Assembly: GCF_019039035.1 (NCBI RefSeq)
Contig: NZ_JAHNZT010000010.1
Coordinates: 62,001-126,000 of the forward strand
Source: Citreicoccus inhibens
GTDB taxonomy: Bacteria > Myxococcota > Myxococcia > Myxococcales > Myxococcaceae
DNA length: 64,000 nt
Direction: 5' to 3'
Position 1 is the first letter of the stretch; each line of letters starts with the position of its first letter. Below are positions 1 through 9,639 of the stretch, piece by piece. The notes beneath the pieces are model-generated. The model saw nothing but the letters and a program-made list of their open reading frames with translations. It was not told the DNA's origin and did not search any database. Position numbers and translations under genes: made by a program.

Positions 1-669
1 CTCCAGCGCCACGTCGAGCCGCTTGTAGGGCGCGAACGCCCCGAGCCACAGGAAGTACCCCCCCTGCCCTCCGCCATCCAGCGGCAGCCGCGTGAAGCGT
101 TCCAGTTCCACCGGCGGGTGGACGACGGAGGCCTCGCGGCCCCAGAAGCGACGAATCTTCCCGGCGATGTGGCGGCTGTTCGCGACGAAGCGGTCCACGC
201 CCGCCGCCGTGGTGCGGTCCCACCGCTGGAGGTACGGACGCACGGCTCGCGCCGCCGCGCGCACGGGCACGCTCGCTCGACCCGGGCCGAAGTAGTCATC
301 GAAGAGATCCCACATGTACCGCATGGGCGCGTGCACGTAGCTCAGGTGGGGCACGTCGCTCGGGTGCCGCAGGCCCTTGGCCACGCAGTGGCTGGACGAG
401 AGAACCAGGTCGTAGCGCCCCTCCAGCCGCAGGGACTCGATGGCGCGGGGAAAGAGTGGGAGGAAGTGGCGGTAGCGCGCGTGGATGCCCGGGATGTGCT
501 GGAGGAAGGACGTGATGATGCGTCGCTCCTCGATGCGCGGGGGCTGGCTGCCGGGCTGGTGGACGAGGGTGTAGAGGTCCGCGTCGGGGTACAGCTCGCA
601 GAGGGCGTCGAGGACGCGCTCTCCGCCGCGGTGGGTGACGAGCCAGTCGTGGACGAGGGCGACCTTCAC
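1..669 (-). CDS. Glycosyltransferase family 4, N-terminal part (cut by window edge)
   Basis: Reading the minus strand from a GTG at 669 gives an open frame that runs off the window start, about 223 residues. It begins VKVALVHDWL, continues with GGERVLDALCELYPDADLYT and later has SSSHCVAKG and SYVHAPMRYMWD. These are typical of the N-terminal Rossmann half of WbaZ/mannosyltransferase-type GT4 enzymes, which move a sugar from a nucleotide donor onto a growing glycan at the inner face of the cytoplasmic membrane. The C-terminal donor-binding half begins near the edge (a WLGAFAPYKR segment is present) but is mostly missing. An AAGG six bases upstream supports the GTG start. The gene is divergent from the second GT4 gene at 788, with about 118 bases between them, so the two may share a control region. 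The substrate cannot be told from sequence. Confidence 0.85.
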   Translation of the reverse strand, partial: MKVALVHDWLVTHRGGERVLDALCELYPDADLYTLVHQPGSQPPRIEERRIITSFLQHIPGIHARYRHFLPLFPRAIESLRLEGRYDLVLSSSHCVAKGLRHPSDVPHLSYVHAPMRYMWDLFDDYFGPGRASVPVRAAARAVRPYLQRWDRTTAAGVDRFVANSRHIAGKIRRFWGREASVVHPPVELERFTRLPLDGGGQGGYFLWLGAFAPYKRLDVALE

Positions 670-787
670 GGGGCGCGCCTTGTAGCACCCAGCGCCGCGC
701 CGCGCCGCCCTTCCCGCCCCAGTCCGCCCGTTCGCGCTCGGGGCACGTGGCGCGCCAGGAGCACCCGCCGTGTGGTAGGGCGGGAGT

Positions 788-1876
788 GTGGCCACCCTCC
801 TCATCGACCTGCGCATGGTGCGAGGCCGCTTGCATGGCATCGCGCGCTACGCGCTGGAGCTGGCGCGTCGCCTGCCCGCGCTCGCCCCGGACCTGCACTT
901 CGCCGCCCTCGCGCCACCCGAGGGCCTGCCCACGGACCTGGGCGAGCTGACGCCGCGAATGCCGGTGCACCGCGCGCTGGCGGGGTTCCTCTCGCCCTGG
1001 GAGCAGCCCGCGCTGGCGGCCGACCTGGCACGCCTGTCGCCTCGGCTGTTCCACGCGACGTCGTTCTCGCTGCCCCTGCTGTGGCGCGGCACGCTGGTCG
1101 CCACGCTGCATGACGCCAACCACGTCGCGCTGCCGGAGAACTACTCGCCCGCCCAGGCCCTCTACTACCGCGCGATCGTCGGCCCGAGGGCGCGCCGGGC
1201 CTCCGCGCTCCTCACCGTGTCCGAGTTCTCACGCGAGGAACTCGCGCGTCACCTGGGCCTGTCCCCGTATCGCATCCAGGTCATCCACAATGGCGTGGAC
1301 GCGCGCTTCCAGCCGCCGTCCGCCAGCGAGGCGCGGGCCTTCCGCGAGCGCCATGAGCTGCCCGCCCGCTACGTGGCCGCGGTGGGCAACGCCAAGGCCC
1401 ACAAGAACCTCGCCCTCCTGCGGCACGTGGCCCCCGAGCTGCCCGTGCCCGTGGTCCTCCTGGCGGGCCGGGGCGCGGTGGCGCACGAGTTGGGGCTGCA
1501 CGAGAACGTGGTGGACCTGGAGGAGCTTCCCGAGTCCGACATGCCGCTGTTCTACGGCGCGGCGGCGGCGCTCTTGCTGCCCTCGAAGTACGAGGGATTT
1601 GGCCTGCCCGCCCTGGAGGCCATGGCCACGGGCTGTCCCGCGCTCGTGGCGGATGCGACGTCGCTGCCCGAAGTGGTGGGGAACGCGGCCGTGCGCCTGC
1701 CCCCAGATGACGTCCAGGCATGGAAGGACGCGACGCTGCGCATCCTCCGGGACGAGCCCCAGCGTCGCGAGCTCATCGAGCTGGGGCGCGAGCGCGCCGC
1801 GCGCTTCACCTGGGACGACTGCGCGGTGCGCACGCTGGCGACCTACCGGCGCGCGCTGGCGACCACGCCAGGCTGA
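788..1876 (+). CDS. Glycosyltransferase family 4
   Basis: A 362-residue cytosolic or membrane-associated glycosyltransferase of the GT-B fold. The N-terminal half (about 1-165) has the glycine-containing MVRGRLHGIARYALEL segment. The C-terminal half has the retaining GT4 donor-site motif KYEGFGLPALEAMATGCP near residues 263-280, with the E-x7-E pair, followed by LPEVVGNAA. It is close to the family's usual length. The GTG at 788 is the start giving a complete protein; a GGGAG lies almost against it, so the ribosome site is either very short-spaced or the TAGGG a few bases further upstream. The neighbours are another GT4 on the opposite strand and an O-antigen-ligase-like protein convergent eight bases downstream, pointing to LPS O-antigen or exopolysaccharide assembly. 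Donor and acceptor are unknown. Confidence 0.88.
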   Translation: MATLLIDLRMVRGRLHGIARYALELARRLPALAPDLHFAALAPPEGLPTDLGELTPRMPVHRALAGFLSPWEQPALAADLARLSPRLFHATSFSLPLLWRGTLVATLHDANHVALPENYSPAQALYYRAIVGPRARRASALLTVSEFSREELARHLGLSPYRIQVIHNGVDARFQPPSASEARAFRERHELPARYVAAVGNAKAHKNLALLRHVAPELPVPVVLLAGRGAVAHELGLHENVVDLEELPESDMPLFYGAAAALLLPSKYEGFGLPALEAMATGCPALVADATSLPEVVGNAAVRLPPDDVQAWKDATLRILRDEPQRRELIELGRERAARFTWDDCAVRTLATYRRALATTPG

Positions 1877-1884
1877 GTCCACCG

Positions 1885-3180
1885 CTACGCGCGGGGACCA
1901 TCCGCGCTGGAGTGGGCCTCGCCACGAAGCACTTCACTGCCATCGGCCAATCCCAGGCCCCAGACGAACATGAACGACAGGTGCACGCTGGGGTGGAATG
2001 GCAGGTAGTGCACCAGCGCCAGCACGTGGAAGCCCACGAAGGACAGCAGCGCGCCCGTGGCCGCGAGCGAACCCGCGCGGTGCCTGCGAACCAGCGCGCG
2101 CGCCAGGGCCCCGTGCATCAGCGCGAGCAACACCAGACCCACCAGCCCCGTCTCCGCCCAGGCCGTCAGCCACAGGTTATGGGAGTCCGTGGCCAGGAGG
2201 TCCGTGATGCCCGTCTCCGCCTGCGTCGCGAGGGCCGCCGGCTTGTGGTTGCCGAAGCCCACGCCCACGAGCGGATGCTCGCGCACGAGCTGCCAGCCCA
2301 CGGACATCGCCAGCGAGCGCTCGCCGCTGCCGAACAGGTTGTCCACCGCCTTGGCGAAGCGCTCGCGCCACGCGGGGGTCACCGCCACGGCGACCACCAT
2401 CGCCATGGCCACCACCAGGCCCGCGCGACGGGGCGTCCCGCGCAACAGGAGCAGCAGCGCCAGCACGCACACGCCCAGCGCCGCGCCCAGAGCAGCCCGC
2501 GCGAACGCGCCGTAGAGAGAGACGAGCAGGCCCATCACCACCGCGCCCGCCAGCAGGCGGCGGCGCAGTGAGCGCGCCTCACCCAGCACCGCGAGAGCAG
2601 GCCCCAGCGCGGCGATGGCGCCGTGTGCGAAGCGCAGGCGGTGGAAGAAGAAGCCCCCGGCGGCATAGCGCGGCTCGTCTTCCGTGCCGAAGTTCTCGTG
2701 CAGCCGCGACAGGTTGAGCTTGAGGAATCCAGGCGGCTCCCACGGCCAGCGCACGCGGTGCTGGAAGAAACCAAGCGCTGCCGCCACGAGCCAGCCACCC
2801 GCGACGATGGCCGCCAACAGGAGCCACGGCACGCCCAGCGTCCCCACGCACGCCACCGCCGCGCCCGCCACGGTGTCGAGCGACTGTCCATAGCGCGCAC
2901 CGCGAGGCCACTTCGAGGCCGCGCCCGTCATCAAGGCCACCGCCGGAGACACGAGCTGCCACCCGCACAGCGCCACGCTGGCCAGGACGAAGGCGCGCAC
3001 ATCCGACGCGAGCCGCAGACGTCGCGACACCGCGAGCCAGAGCGCCACCGCCGTGCACAACACCGCGCCAGCTTGGAGCACCGCTTCAGCGAGGACGAGC
3101 CCCACCGCGTACAGGCCCAGGACGAAGGAGACAAGGCGACCCAGGCGAGCGCTGGAGGGACGAAGGTGTTCAGGGTTCAT
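1885..3180 (-). CDS. O-antigen ligase family membrane protein (WaaL/Wzy-like)
   Basis: A 431-residue polytopic membrane protein with about ten hydrophobic segments. A large periplasmic-type loop near residues 290-335 contains REHPLVGVGFGNHKP and then DSHNLWLTAWAETG. This pattern (HPL.G.G, then HN..L....E.G) is the hallmark of the Wzy_C/O-antigen ligase family, whose members join preassembled polysaccharide to lipid A core or polymerise repeat units. The ATG at 3180 was chosen over the GTG at 3192 because a GAGG sits six bases before it. The gene follows lptG by about 100 bases on the same strand, so it could be read from the purH-lptG operon or from its own promoter. Ligase cannot be separated from polymerase by sequence alone. 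Confidence 0.82.
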   Translation of the reverse strand: MNPEHLRPSSARLGRLVSFVLGLYAVGLVLAEAVLQAGAVLCTAVALWLAVSRRLRLASDVRAFVLASVALCGWQLVSPAVALMTGAASKWPRGARYGQSLDTVAGAAVACVGTLGVPWLLLAAIVAGGWLVAAALGFFQHRVRWPWEPPGFLKLNLSRLHENFGTEDEPRYAAGGFFFHRLRFAHGAIAALGPALAVLGEARSLRRRLLAGAVVMGLLVSLYGAFARAALGAALGVCVLALLLLLRGTPRRAGLVVAMAMVVAVAVTPAWRERFAKAVDNLFGSGERSLAMSVGWQLVREHPLVGVGFGNHKPAALATQAETGITDLLATDSHNLWLTAWAETGLVGLVLLALMHGALARALVRRHRAGSLAATGALLSFVGFHVLALVHYLPFHPSVHLSFMFVWGLGLADGSEVLRGEAHSSADGPRA

Positions 3181-3282
3181 GGCGGGCCTCACCCACGCGA
3201 GGCGCCGCGCAGGCTACCTCACCGCCAGCCGTCGTCGCGGATGTCGTGAACGCCCCCCCGCCAGATGGATGGGAGGAGCGGA

Positions 3283-4398
3283 CTAGCGCAAGGCGAACCA
3301 ACGACGCGGCAGGTGGACCCAACCCTCGCCGCGCAGCCACAGGGCGGCGGCGGCCACGGACAACAAGAACATCGGCATCCAGGCCGCCACCGAGGGCGAC
3401 AGCCGCTCGGAGAGCACCAGCGTGCGGCAGATGACGATGAGGCCCCACATCGCCACGGTGATGAGCAGCCCCTCGACGATGGCGGCGGTCAGGTGGCCTC
3501 GGCGGCTCGTACGCAGCGCGAGCCCCACGGCCAGCAGCGCGGCCGGCAGCCCGGCCAGCGAGTAGGCAAAGCGGCTGTGCATCGCGAGCTCGTACTGGCG
3601 CGTGTCCAGGCCCACCTCCGCGCGCGCCACCACCTGCTCGCGCAGCTCGCGCACCCGCATCTGCTCGGGCCGCCCCGGACGGATGCGGAACGTGCGCGCG
3701 CCCACGCCCAGGTCCACTTCGCGGGATGCGTCCTGCCGGACCTGCGTGTGCCCGTCGTCCGTGAAGGAGCGCTCGATGACGTCCGTCAGCTCCCAGCGCG
3801 TCCCGTCCACGGACTGCATGTGGGCCGCGTCCAGCCGACTGCGCAGCCGGAAGTCCTTCGTGAGCGTGAGGACAGAGACGTTGTCGAAGCCGCCCTGCGC
3901 GTCCCCCCCCCGCAGGAAGAAGATCTGATTGCCCCGGCGGAACCACTGCTTCGGCGTGTAGTAGAGGCCCCAGTCGCCCCAGCGATTGAAGCGCTGGGTG
4001 GTGATGTCGTCCACGCGGCGCCCGGCATGCGTGGCCACCCGCTCCTCGAAGAACACGAGCCCCACGCACGCCACTGCCGCACACACGCCAATCGGGACAT
4101 AGAGCGCTGACGGCCCGAAGGTGAGCGCGCGCATCGCCGTCACCTCGCCCCGCTTGCGCAGCGAGGACACCGTGGTCCCCGCGGCCAACAGCAGCGCCGC
4201 GGGCCCGAGCTGCTGCACGGCCACCAGCCCCTTGTAGCCATACAGCTTCATCACGTCCCACACCCAGCCCTCGCCGCCATACGCCTTCGCTCGATCGACG
4301 AAGTCCACGACGAGGAACACCGCCACCACGCCCGCCAGGATGCCCACGAAGCTGAGCAGGTACGTGCGCAGCACGTAGCCGAAGAGCGTGCCCTTCAC
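3283..4398 (-). CDS. lptG: LPS export ABC transporter permease LptG
   Basis: A YjgP/YjgQ-family permease of 371 residues, starting VKGTLFGYVLRTYLLS. The family forms the LptB2FG complex that extracts lipopolysaccharide from the inner membrane and feeds it to the LptC-LptA bridge. Three hydrophobic helices in the first 110 residues, a periplasmic beta-jellyroll (about 130-270) and three C-terminal helices match the family layout. A longer open frame extends to 4659 but reads through lptF as low-complexity Arg/Ala/Gly sequence. The GTG at 4398 overlaps the lptF stop by four bases (GTGA), the standard sign of translational coupling, so that start was chosen. Which of the two adjacent genes is F and which is G rests on order and resemblance only. 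Confidence 0.88.
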   Translation of the reverse strand: MKGTLFGYVLRTYLLSFVGILAGVVAVFLVVDFVDRAKAYGGEGWVWDVMKLYGYKGLVAVQQLGPAALLLAAGTTVSSLRKRGEVTAMRALTFGPSALYVPIGVCAAVACVGLVFFEERVATHAGRRVDDITTQRFNRWGDWGLYYTPKQWFRRGNQIFFLRGGDAQGGFDNVSVLTLTKDFRLRSRLDAAHMQSVDGTRWELTDVIERSFTDDGHTQVRQDASREVDLGVGARTFRIRPGRPEQMRVRELREQVVARAEVGLDTRQYELAMHSRFAYSLAGLPAALLAVGLALRTSRRGHLTAAIVEGLLITVAMWGLIVICRTLVLSERLSPSVAAWMPMFLLSVAAAALWLRGEGWVHLPRRWFALR

Positions 4399-5501
4399 CG
4401 CACCGTCCCCGAGCGACTCACGCGCACCATCGCCACCACGCCCAACACCATGAACAGCACGTTGGCGAGCTGCCCCGACAGCAGCACCGGCATCTTCCCC
4501 TGCTGGCCGAGCTGCTCGAACGCGCGGCTCAGCAGGTAGTACAGGACGTATCCACCCAACGTGAGCAAGTAGCCCCAGGCCCGTCCCGCCTGCCGTCGCC
4601 CGATGGCGAGCGGCGTGGCCAGGAGCGCGAACGCAACGGGCGCGAGGGCATTGCCCCACCGGCTGTGCAGCGCCATCAAGAAGGGCTTGGGGTCCTCTTG
4701 CCGCTCCTCCGCGTCCCTGGCCGCGGCGATCAACTCCACGGGCGTCAGCTCCTCCTTCGGCGAGCGGAAGCGGTTGCGCCGCGTGAGCGAGCCTCCGATG
4801 CCCACGTTCATCTCCGCCCGCTCGAAGCCGACGACGCTGTAGTCCACTGAAGAGCGATTGGCCCGGTGCACCTCGCCCTCCTCCAGCGCGATGGTGAGCC
4901 CCTCGCCTTTCGACGCTCCCACCTTCCCGCGATGCGCGAGCACCAGCAAAGGAGCGCTCGGGTCACGGTCGTCATGGAGCAGGACGTTCGTCCATGCGCC
5001 CCCGGGCGTGACTCGCTCCGCGTACAGCGTCAGGTCGCTCAGGTCCTCGTAGAACACGCCGGACTTCACGTCACCGGCGACGTTCTTCTGGATGACCTCG
5101 TTGACCAGCTCCTTCACGCTGGTGAGCCCCCACGGCTCCGCGGTGGACGTGAGCAGCCCCATGAGCGCGCTGAGCACCAACCCCACGCCCAGCGGCGCCG
5201 CCAGCAGCTGCATGGGCCCGATGCCCAGGGCCTGGAGCGCGGTCAACTCCCGGTCCTCGCCCAGCCGCCCCAGCCCCAGCAGGATGGCCAGCAGGAAGGC
5301 GATGGGCAGCGCCATCACCAGGAAGTGCGGCGACAGGTACGCGATGAGCCGCCCCAGGTCCCCCAACGTCACCGCGGATCCAAGCAGCACCTCCGTGCCG
5401 CGCAGGAACTGCATGACGAAGAGCAACAGGAACATGAACGCCAGCCACACCGCGAGGGGGACCAGCAGCTCCCGGAGCAGGTAGCGCGCAAGCAGCTTCA
5501 C
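4395..5501 (-). CDS. lptF: LPS export ABC transporter permease LptF
   Basis: A 368-residue YjgP/YjgQ-family membrane protein, MKLLARYLLRELLVPLAVW at the N terminus. It has a three-helix N-terminal block, a periplasmic region (about 115-270) and a three-helix C-terminal block that includes AFALLATPLAIGRRQAGRAWG, a segment strongly conserved in LptF. It pairs with LptG and the ATPase LptB to lift LPS out of the inner membrane; lptB is not in this window. The start is GTG at 5501 and it overlaps the purD stop by four bases (GTGA), while the lptG start overlaps its own stop in the same way. The three genes are therefore expected to be translated in series from one message. Confidence 0.9.
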   Translation of the reverse strand: MKLLARYLLRELLVPLAVWLAFMFLLLFVMQFLRGTEVLLGSAVTLGDLGRLIAYLSPHFLVMALPIAFLLAILLGLGRLGEDRELTALQALGIGPMQLLAAPLGVGLVLSALMGLLTSTAEPWGLTSVKELVNEVIQKNVAGDVKSGVFYEDLSDLTLYAERVTPGGAWTNVLLHDDRDPSAPLLVLAHRGKVGASKGEGLTIALEEGEVHRANRSSVDYSVVGFERAEMNVGIGGSLTRRNRFRSPKEELTPVELIAAARDAEERQEDPKPFLMALHSRWGNALAPVAFALLATPLAIGRRQAGRAWGYLLTLGGYVLYYLLSRAFEQLGQQGKMPVLLSGQLANVLFMVLGVVAMVRVSRSGTVR

Positions 5502-6757
5502 GGACTCGCCCGGAGCCCCCGCGCGCCAATGTCCGAGCGGAAGTGCATGCCCTCGAAGCGCACCGCCGACACGGCCGCGTAGGCCCGCTCACGCGCCTGC
5601 ACGAGGTCATCGCCCCGCGCGCACACCGTGAGCACCCGGCCACCCGCCGTCACCAGGTCGCCTTCCTTCTGCGCCACGCCCGCCAGGAACACCCTGCCGT
5701 CGGCCGGCACCGCGTCCAGCCCGTCGATGCGCTGGCCCTTGCGCGGCGCCTCGGGATAGCCCTCCGCCGCCATCACCACGCCCACCGACACCCCGGGCCG
5801 CTGAACCAACGGGCGCGACACCAACGTCCCTCGCGCGCAGGCATCCAGCAGGGGCAGCAGGTCCTCGCCGAGCTGGAGCATCAACACCTGCGTCTCCGGG
5901 TCTCCGAAGCGCGCGTTGAACTCCAGCACCTTGGGCCCGCTCTTCGTCAGCATCAGCCCGGCGTAGAGCACGCCGCGCAGGGGTGTGCCGCGCGCCTTCA
6001 GCGCCGCCAGCGTGGGCGCGATGACGCGCTCGCCCGCCTCGATGAGCGCGTCGCCGGTGAGGAACGGCACGGGGCAGTACGCGCCCATGCCTCCCGTGTT
6101 GGGGCCCGCGTCACCGTCCCCCACCCGCTTGTGGTCCTGCGACAGGGGTAGCAGCACGTAGCGCTCGCCGTCGCAGAGAGCCATGAGCGACACCTCCTCG
6201 CCCTCGAGCAGCTCTTCCAGGACCATGCGCTGGCCCGCCGAGCCCATGGCGCCCACCGCGCGAACCCCCTCGCGAGCGGTCGCGACATCCGGCGCCACGA
6301 TGACGCCCTTGCCCGCCGCGAGTCCGTCCGCCTTCACCACGATGCGGCCCTGGGCGACTGCGTAGGCCTCCGCCTCGGCCACGTCCGTGAACACGCGGAA
6401 GGCCGCGGTGGGCACCCCCGCCTCGGCCATGATCTCCTTGGCGAAGGCCTTGGAGCCCTCGATGCGCGCGGCGGCCGCCACGGGCCCGAAGCAGGGGATG
6501 CCCGCGGCACCGAGCGCATCCGCCACGCCCGCCACCAGCGGCGCCTCCGGGCCCACCACCACCAGGTCCACCTTCTCCGCGCGCGCCAGCGCGACGACGG
6601 CCTCGGGGGACTCGGCGTTCACCGGCACGTTGGTGCCCCACTGCGCGGTGCCCGGGTTGCCGGGAGCGCACAGCAGCTTCGTGAGCCGGGGGCTCTGGGA
6701 CAGCTTCCACGCGAGCGCGTGCTCACGTCCACCCGAGCCAAGCAGCAGGACCTTCAC
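5498..6757 (-). CDS. purD: Phosphoribosylamine-glycine ligase (GAR synthetase)
   Basis: A 419-residue GAR synthetase, the second step of de novo purine synthesis: ATP, glycine and 5-phosphoribosylamine give glycinamide ribonucleotide. The N-terminal motif GSGGREHALAWKL, the PGNPGTAQ segment and the ATP-grasp core (VKADGLAAGKGVIVA near residue 145, GPNTGGMGAYCP near 230, EFNARFGDPETQV near 285) are all intact, and the length is normal. It acts in the cytosol. The GTG at 6757 lies one base after the stop of the TPR gene, and the purD stop overlaps the lptF start. It is thus sandwiched between a zinc-finger/TPR membrane protein and the LPS exporter, an unusual setting for a purine gene. Confidence 0.95.
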   Translation of the reverse strand: MKVLLLGSGGREHALAWKLSQSPRLTKLLCAPGNPGTAQWGTNVPVNAESPEAVVALARAEKVDLVVVGPEAPLVAGVADALGAAGIPCFGPVAAAARIEGSKAFAKEIMAEAGVPTAAFRVFTDVAEAEAYAVAQGRIVVKADGLAAGKGVIVAPDVATAREGVRAVGAMGSAGQRMVLEELLEGEEVSLMALCDGERYVLLPLSQDHKRVGDGDAGPNTGGMGAYCPVPFLTGDALIEAGERVIAPTLAALKARGTPLRGVLYAGLMLTKSGPKVLEFNARFGDPETQVLMLQLGEDLLPLLDACARGTLVSRPLVQRPGVSVGVVMAAEGYPEAPRKGQRIDGLDAVPADGRVFLAGVAQKEGDLVTAGGRVLTVCARGDDLVQARERAYAAVSAVRFEGMHFRSDIGARGLRASP

Positions 6758-6758
6758 G

Positions 6759-9635
6759 TCAACCTCGCTGGTTCAACAGATAGAGCAACCGCTTGGCGGG
6801 GAGGTTCTCCGCGTCCAACCCCACCACGCGCAAGAGCGTCGCGCTCGAAGTCGCCGGATGCGTGTCCACCTCCAGCTCCGCCAGCTTCACCTGCGCGGTC
6901 ACGAGCGACTGCGACAACCGGAGCGCCTCGCGCAGCGAACGCTTGGCGGGCTCGACCTGACGCGCATCGGCCAGCGCGAGCCCCAGCGCCAGATGCGCCA
7001 CGGGAAGCTGCCGGCCCACCGTCACGGCTTGCGTCGCCAGGGAGCGCGCCGCCGTCGCATTGCCCGCGCGCAGCGCGATGAGCGCGCGGTATGCCAGCGC
7101 GTTCGCGTTGTTGCTGTCCACCTCGAGCACGGCCTTGAAGTGGCGCTCCGCCACGTCCACCGCGCCCTGCTCGAAGCGCAAGAGGCCCTCGTACAGCAGG
7201 GGACGCACGTCCTCCGGGTGTCCCTCGCCGAGCGCGAGGATGACGCCCTCGATCCCCTCCAGCGTGTCCTCGGGACGCAGCCAGAAGCGCGTCACCGCGG
7301 GCCGAGGCGCCAGCCGCAGCGGATCCGCGTCCTGCGCCTGGAAGAGAATACGGAAGGTCTCGTCCCGTCGGGTCCCGCCAGCCGCCGCCGCCACGCCCGC
7401 CAGCAGCTTCGCGTCCAGCCTCCGCGCGTCCAACTCCACCGACTGCTGGAAGCGCTCCAGCGCCTCGGCGGGCTTCTTCTCCAGGAGCAGCACGCGGCCC
7501 TCCAGGAGCTTCTCGAGCGCGGCGTCCTCCAAGCGTCCCTGGCAGGCCGCCCAGTGCGTGCGCGCCTTGGCCACATCCTTGGCTGAATCCTTCCGGCCCA
7601 GCGCGACCAACAGGAGCTGCAGGTGCGCCTCGGGCAGATTGGGCATCAGGCCCAGGGCCTCGTCCGCGGCCTTCACCGCGGCCTCTGCATTGCCCGCCGT
7701 CCGCTCCGCCGCCGCCAGATGCGCGAGCACCTCGGCGACCTCACGCGGGGCATAGCGAGCGCGGCCCTTCAGCAGCGCGCGAAGCTCTCGCGCCGCGGCG
7801 CCGGGACTTCCTTCGCCCTGGTAGCGCAGCACCGCGAGCGCCAGCGGAGCCCGCAGGTCTCCCGTCTGCGACTTCACGCGAGCCTCGTACAACCGCCGCG
7901 CCTCGGCCGGCTCGCCCACTTCCTGGTAGATGCGCGCGAGCGCCGCCAGGCTGTCCCAGTCCGTGGGGTCCAGCTCCAGCCGCTTGCGCAGCTTCTCCAG
8001 CGCGAGCGAGTACTCGCCCGCGGCCTCGTGCGCGAGCGCACGGTAGAAGTGCACGCGCTTGAGGTCCGGCGCCAGCTCCAGCGCCGAGTCGAACCGCTCG
8101 CGGGCCAGCTCCTTCGACGTGGACAGGTACGCGCGCCCCAACACCAGGTACGCCTCGGCCTTCTGCGCCGGCGTGGCCGTCTTCAAGGCCAGCACCGAGT
8201 CAGCCAGCGTGCGCGCCCGCTCCCACAGTTCCGGCTGGCGCGTGCGCGTGAGCAGCAGGTTCGCGTGGGCCACCAGCAGCGCCGGCAGATGGTCCGTGCG
8301 GCCTTCCGAGGCCTCCACCAGCGCGCGCGCCTCCTGGAACGTAGCCTCATCCATGCCCGCGCCCTGGCCCAGCGCCACGGACTGGACATAGCCGGCCACG
8401 GCCGCGTCGTTGTTCGGGTCCAACAGCAGCGCCTGCTGGAAGGACTCCTCCGCCTCCGCGTACGCGCGCCGCTGCTCCCTGGCCAGCAGGGCCACGCCCT
8501 CGGCGTACTGCTCCTCGCTGGTGCCCGACAGGTCGAGGTACTGGAGGCGCCAGCGCCCCAGCGCCGCCTCGATGGCCTCGGGAACCGCCTGCGAGCGCGC
8601 CGCCGTCGCCCCCTTCCCCGCTTCGAGCTGACGCGGCTTCAGGACGAAGAAGTACCCACCCGCGCCCGCGGCCCCGAGCAACAGGACGCCCAGCGCCACC
8701 CATGGGCCCTTGCCGCGGCCCGAGTCGAGCCGGGCCACCCGCGCCGGCGCGACCGCCACATGCGAGCTCCGGGTGATGGTCCGAGCCCCGCTGCGAGGCT
8801 CGGCCCCCAGCGCGGGAGCCGGCGCGGCCCGAGAGCCACTCCGAGGCTCCACGCTCAGCGCGGGCGCATCGCCGTCCGGCGCCGACAACAGCGGAAGATC
8901 CAGGTCCGACCCCGGCGCCGAGCGAGCGACGACCGCGGGCGACGGAGCCGGCGCTCGCTGCCGGCAGTCATCACACATCCCGAGGGCCTGATCGAACGGA
9001 TCCGTCAACGGCTTGCCGCACGTGCGGCATCCCGAAGTGGCCTCGACCTGGGCCGGGGCGGCGGCAACGGGAGCGGGGGTTCGCTGGCCCAGCGAGACGA
9101 CGACCGCCGGCGCGGTGCGTCCCGACACGGGCGCGGGCGGCAGCTCCTGCGGCGGCGGGCCCAGGAAGTCGAGCAACGGATCGCCCGACGACGCGGCTGG
9201 CGGCGCGCCCAAGTCCGCGAACGGATCCGCCTGCGCCGCACCCGGCCCCTGAGGCGCGGGCGCGGCGAAGTCCGCGAAGGGGTCCGCCTGGGCCACCGGA
9301 GTCCGGGGGGCGGCACGGGGCGCGGGAGCAGCCCGTCCCCCCGCGCCCGGCGAGGCACCCGGCCGAGGACCACTGCGAGGCTCGGGGCTCAGCGTGGGCG
9401 GCGCGGCGCCTCCGCTGCTTCGCGGCTCGGCACCCAACGCGGGCGCGGCGGCGCTGTCGGGATTACTCCGAGGCTCGGCCCCGAGGGCCGGAGCCCCCGC
9501 GGCCGAAGCCGTGGGGTCTCGCTTGACGAGCTGGAGGTGCCGACAGCGCGGGCACTGGGCACGGACACCCTTGGGCGAGATCAACCGATCGTCGATCGCG
9601 TAGGCGGCCGCGCATTTCTGACAGACGATGCGCAT
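6759..9635 (-). CDS. Zinc-finger (MJ0042-type) TPR membrane protein
   Basis: A 958-residue protein of unknown function. It opens with an MJ0042-type zinc ribbon (Cys5, Cys8, Cys28, Cys31) and continues through a Pro/Ala-rich disordered region. A second CxxC...CxxC knuckle lies near residues 204-223 (CRTCGKP, then CDDC). One membrane helix ([20 protein letters not shown]) sits near 315-335, and a long alpha-helical region of TPR repeats fills the rest. The layout predicts a cytoplasmic N terminus with zinc-binding modules and a periplasmic TPR scaffold. Similar zinc-ribbon/TPR proteins are common in myxobacteria; some are linked to gliding or polarity, but this is context, not proof. It sits between purH (four bases upstream) and purD (one base downstream). 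The linker repeats the motif EPRS about five times. Confidence 0.8.
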   Translation of the reverse strand: MRIVCQKCAAAYAIDDRLISPKGVRAQCPRCRHLQLVKRDPTASAAGAPALGAEPRSNPDSAAAPALGAEPRSSGGAAPPTLSPEPRSGPRPGASPGAGGRAAPAPRAAPRTPVAQADPFADFAAPAPQGPGAAQADPFADLGAPPAASSGDPLLDFLGPPPQELPPAPVSGRTAPAVVVSLGQRTPAPVAAAPAQVEATSGCRTCGKPLTDPFDQALGMCDDCRQRAPAPSPAVVARSAPGSDLDLPLLSAPDGDAPALSVEPRSGSRAAPAPALGAEPRSGARTITRSSHVAVAPARVARLDSGRGKGPWVALGVLLLGAAGAGGYFFVLKPRQLEAGKGATAARSQAVPEAIEAALGRWRLQYLDLSGTSEEQYAEGVALLAREQRRAYAEAEESFQQALLLDPNNDAAVAGYVQSVALGQGAGMDEATFQEARALVEASEGRTDHLPALLVAHANLLLTRTRQPELWERARTLADSVLALKTATPAQKAEAYLVLGRAYLSTSKELARERFDSALELAPDLKRVHFYRALAHEAAGEYSLALEKLRKRLELDPTDWDSLAALARIYQEVGEPAEARRLYEARVKSQTGDLRAPLALAVLRYQGEGSPGAAARELRALLKGRARYAPREVAEVLAHLAAAERTAGNAEAAVKAADEALGLMPNLPEAHLQLLLVALGRKDSAKDVAKARTHWAACQGRLEDAALEKLLEGRVLLLEKKPAEALERFQQSVELDARRLDAKLLAGVAAAAGGTRRDETFRILFQAQDADPLRLAPRPAVTRFWLRPEDTLEGIEGVILALGEGHPEDVRPLLYEGLLRFEQGAVDVAERHFKAVLEVDSNNANALAYRALIALRAGNATAARSLATQAVTVGRQLPVAHLALGLALADARQVEPAKRSLREALRLSQSLVTAQVKLAELEVDTHPATSSATLLRVVGLDAENLPAKRLLYLLNQRG
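8789..9500. repeat. Dispersed intragenic repeat coding for (P)AL(G/S)xEPRS
   Basis: Within the linker of the zinc-finger/TPR gene a unit of about 30 bases recurs: two copies near 8789-8865 and three near 9370-9490. Each codes for a variant of PALGAEPRS. The copies differ mainly at third positions, so the peptide is conserved more than the DNA, which suggests selection on a short linear motif rather than recent slippage. Confidence 0.55.
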
Positions 9636-9639
9636 GGAT

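Noticed and set aside
4399-4659. N-terminal extension of the lptG frame
   Set aside because: It overlaps the end of lptF, is low-complexity, and the GTG at 4398 gives the standard four-base overlap.
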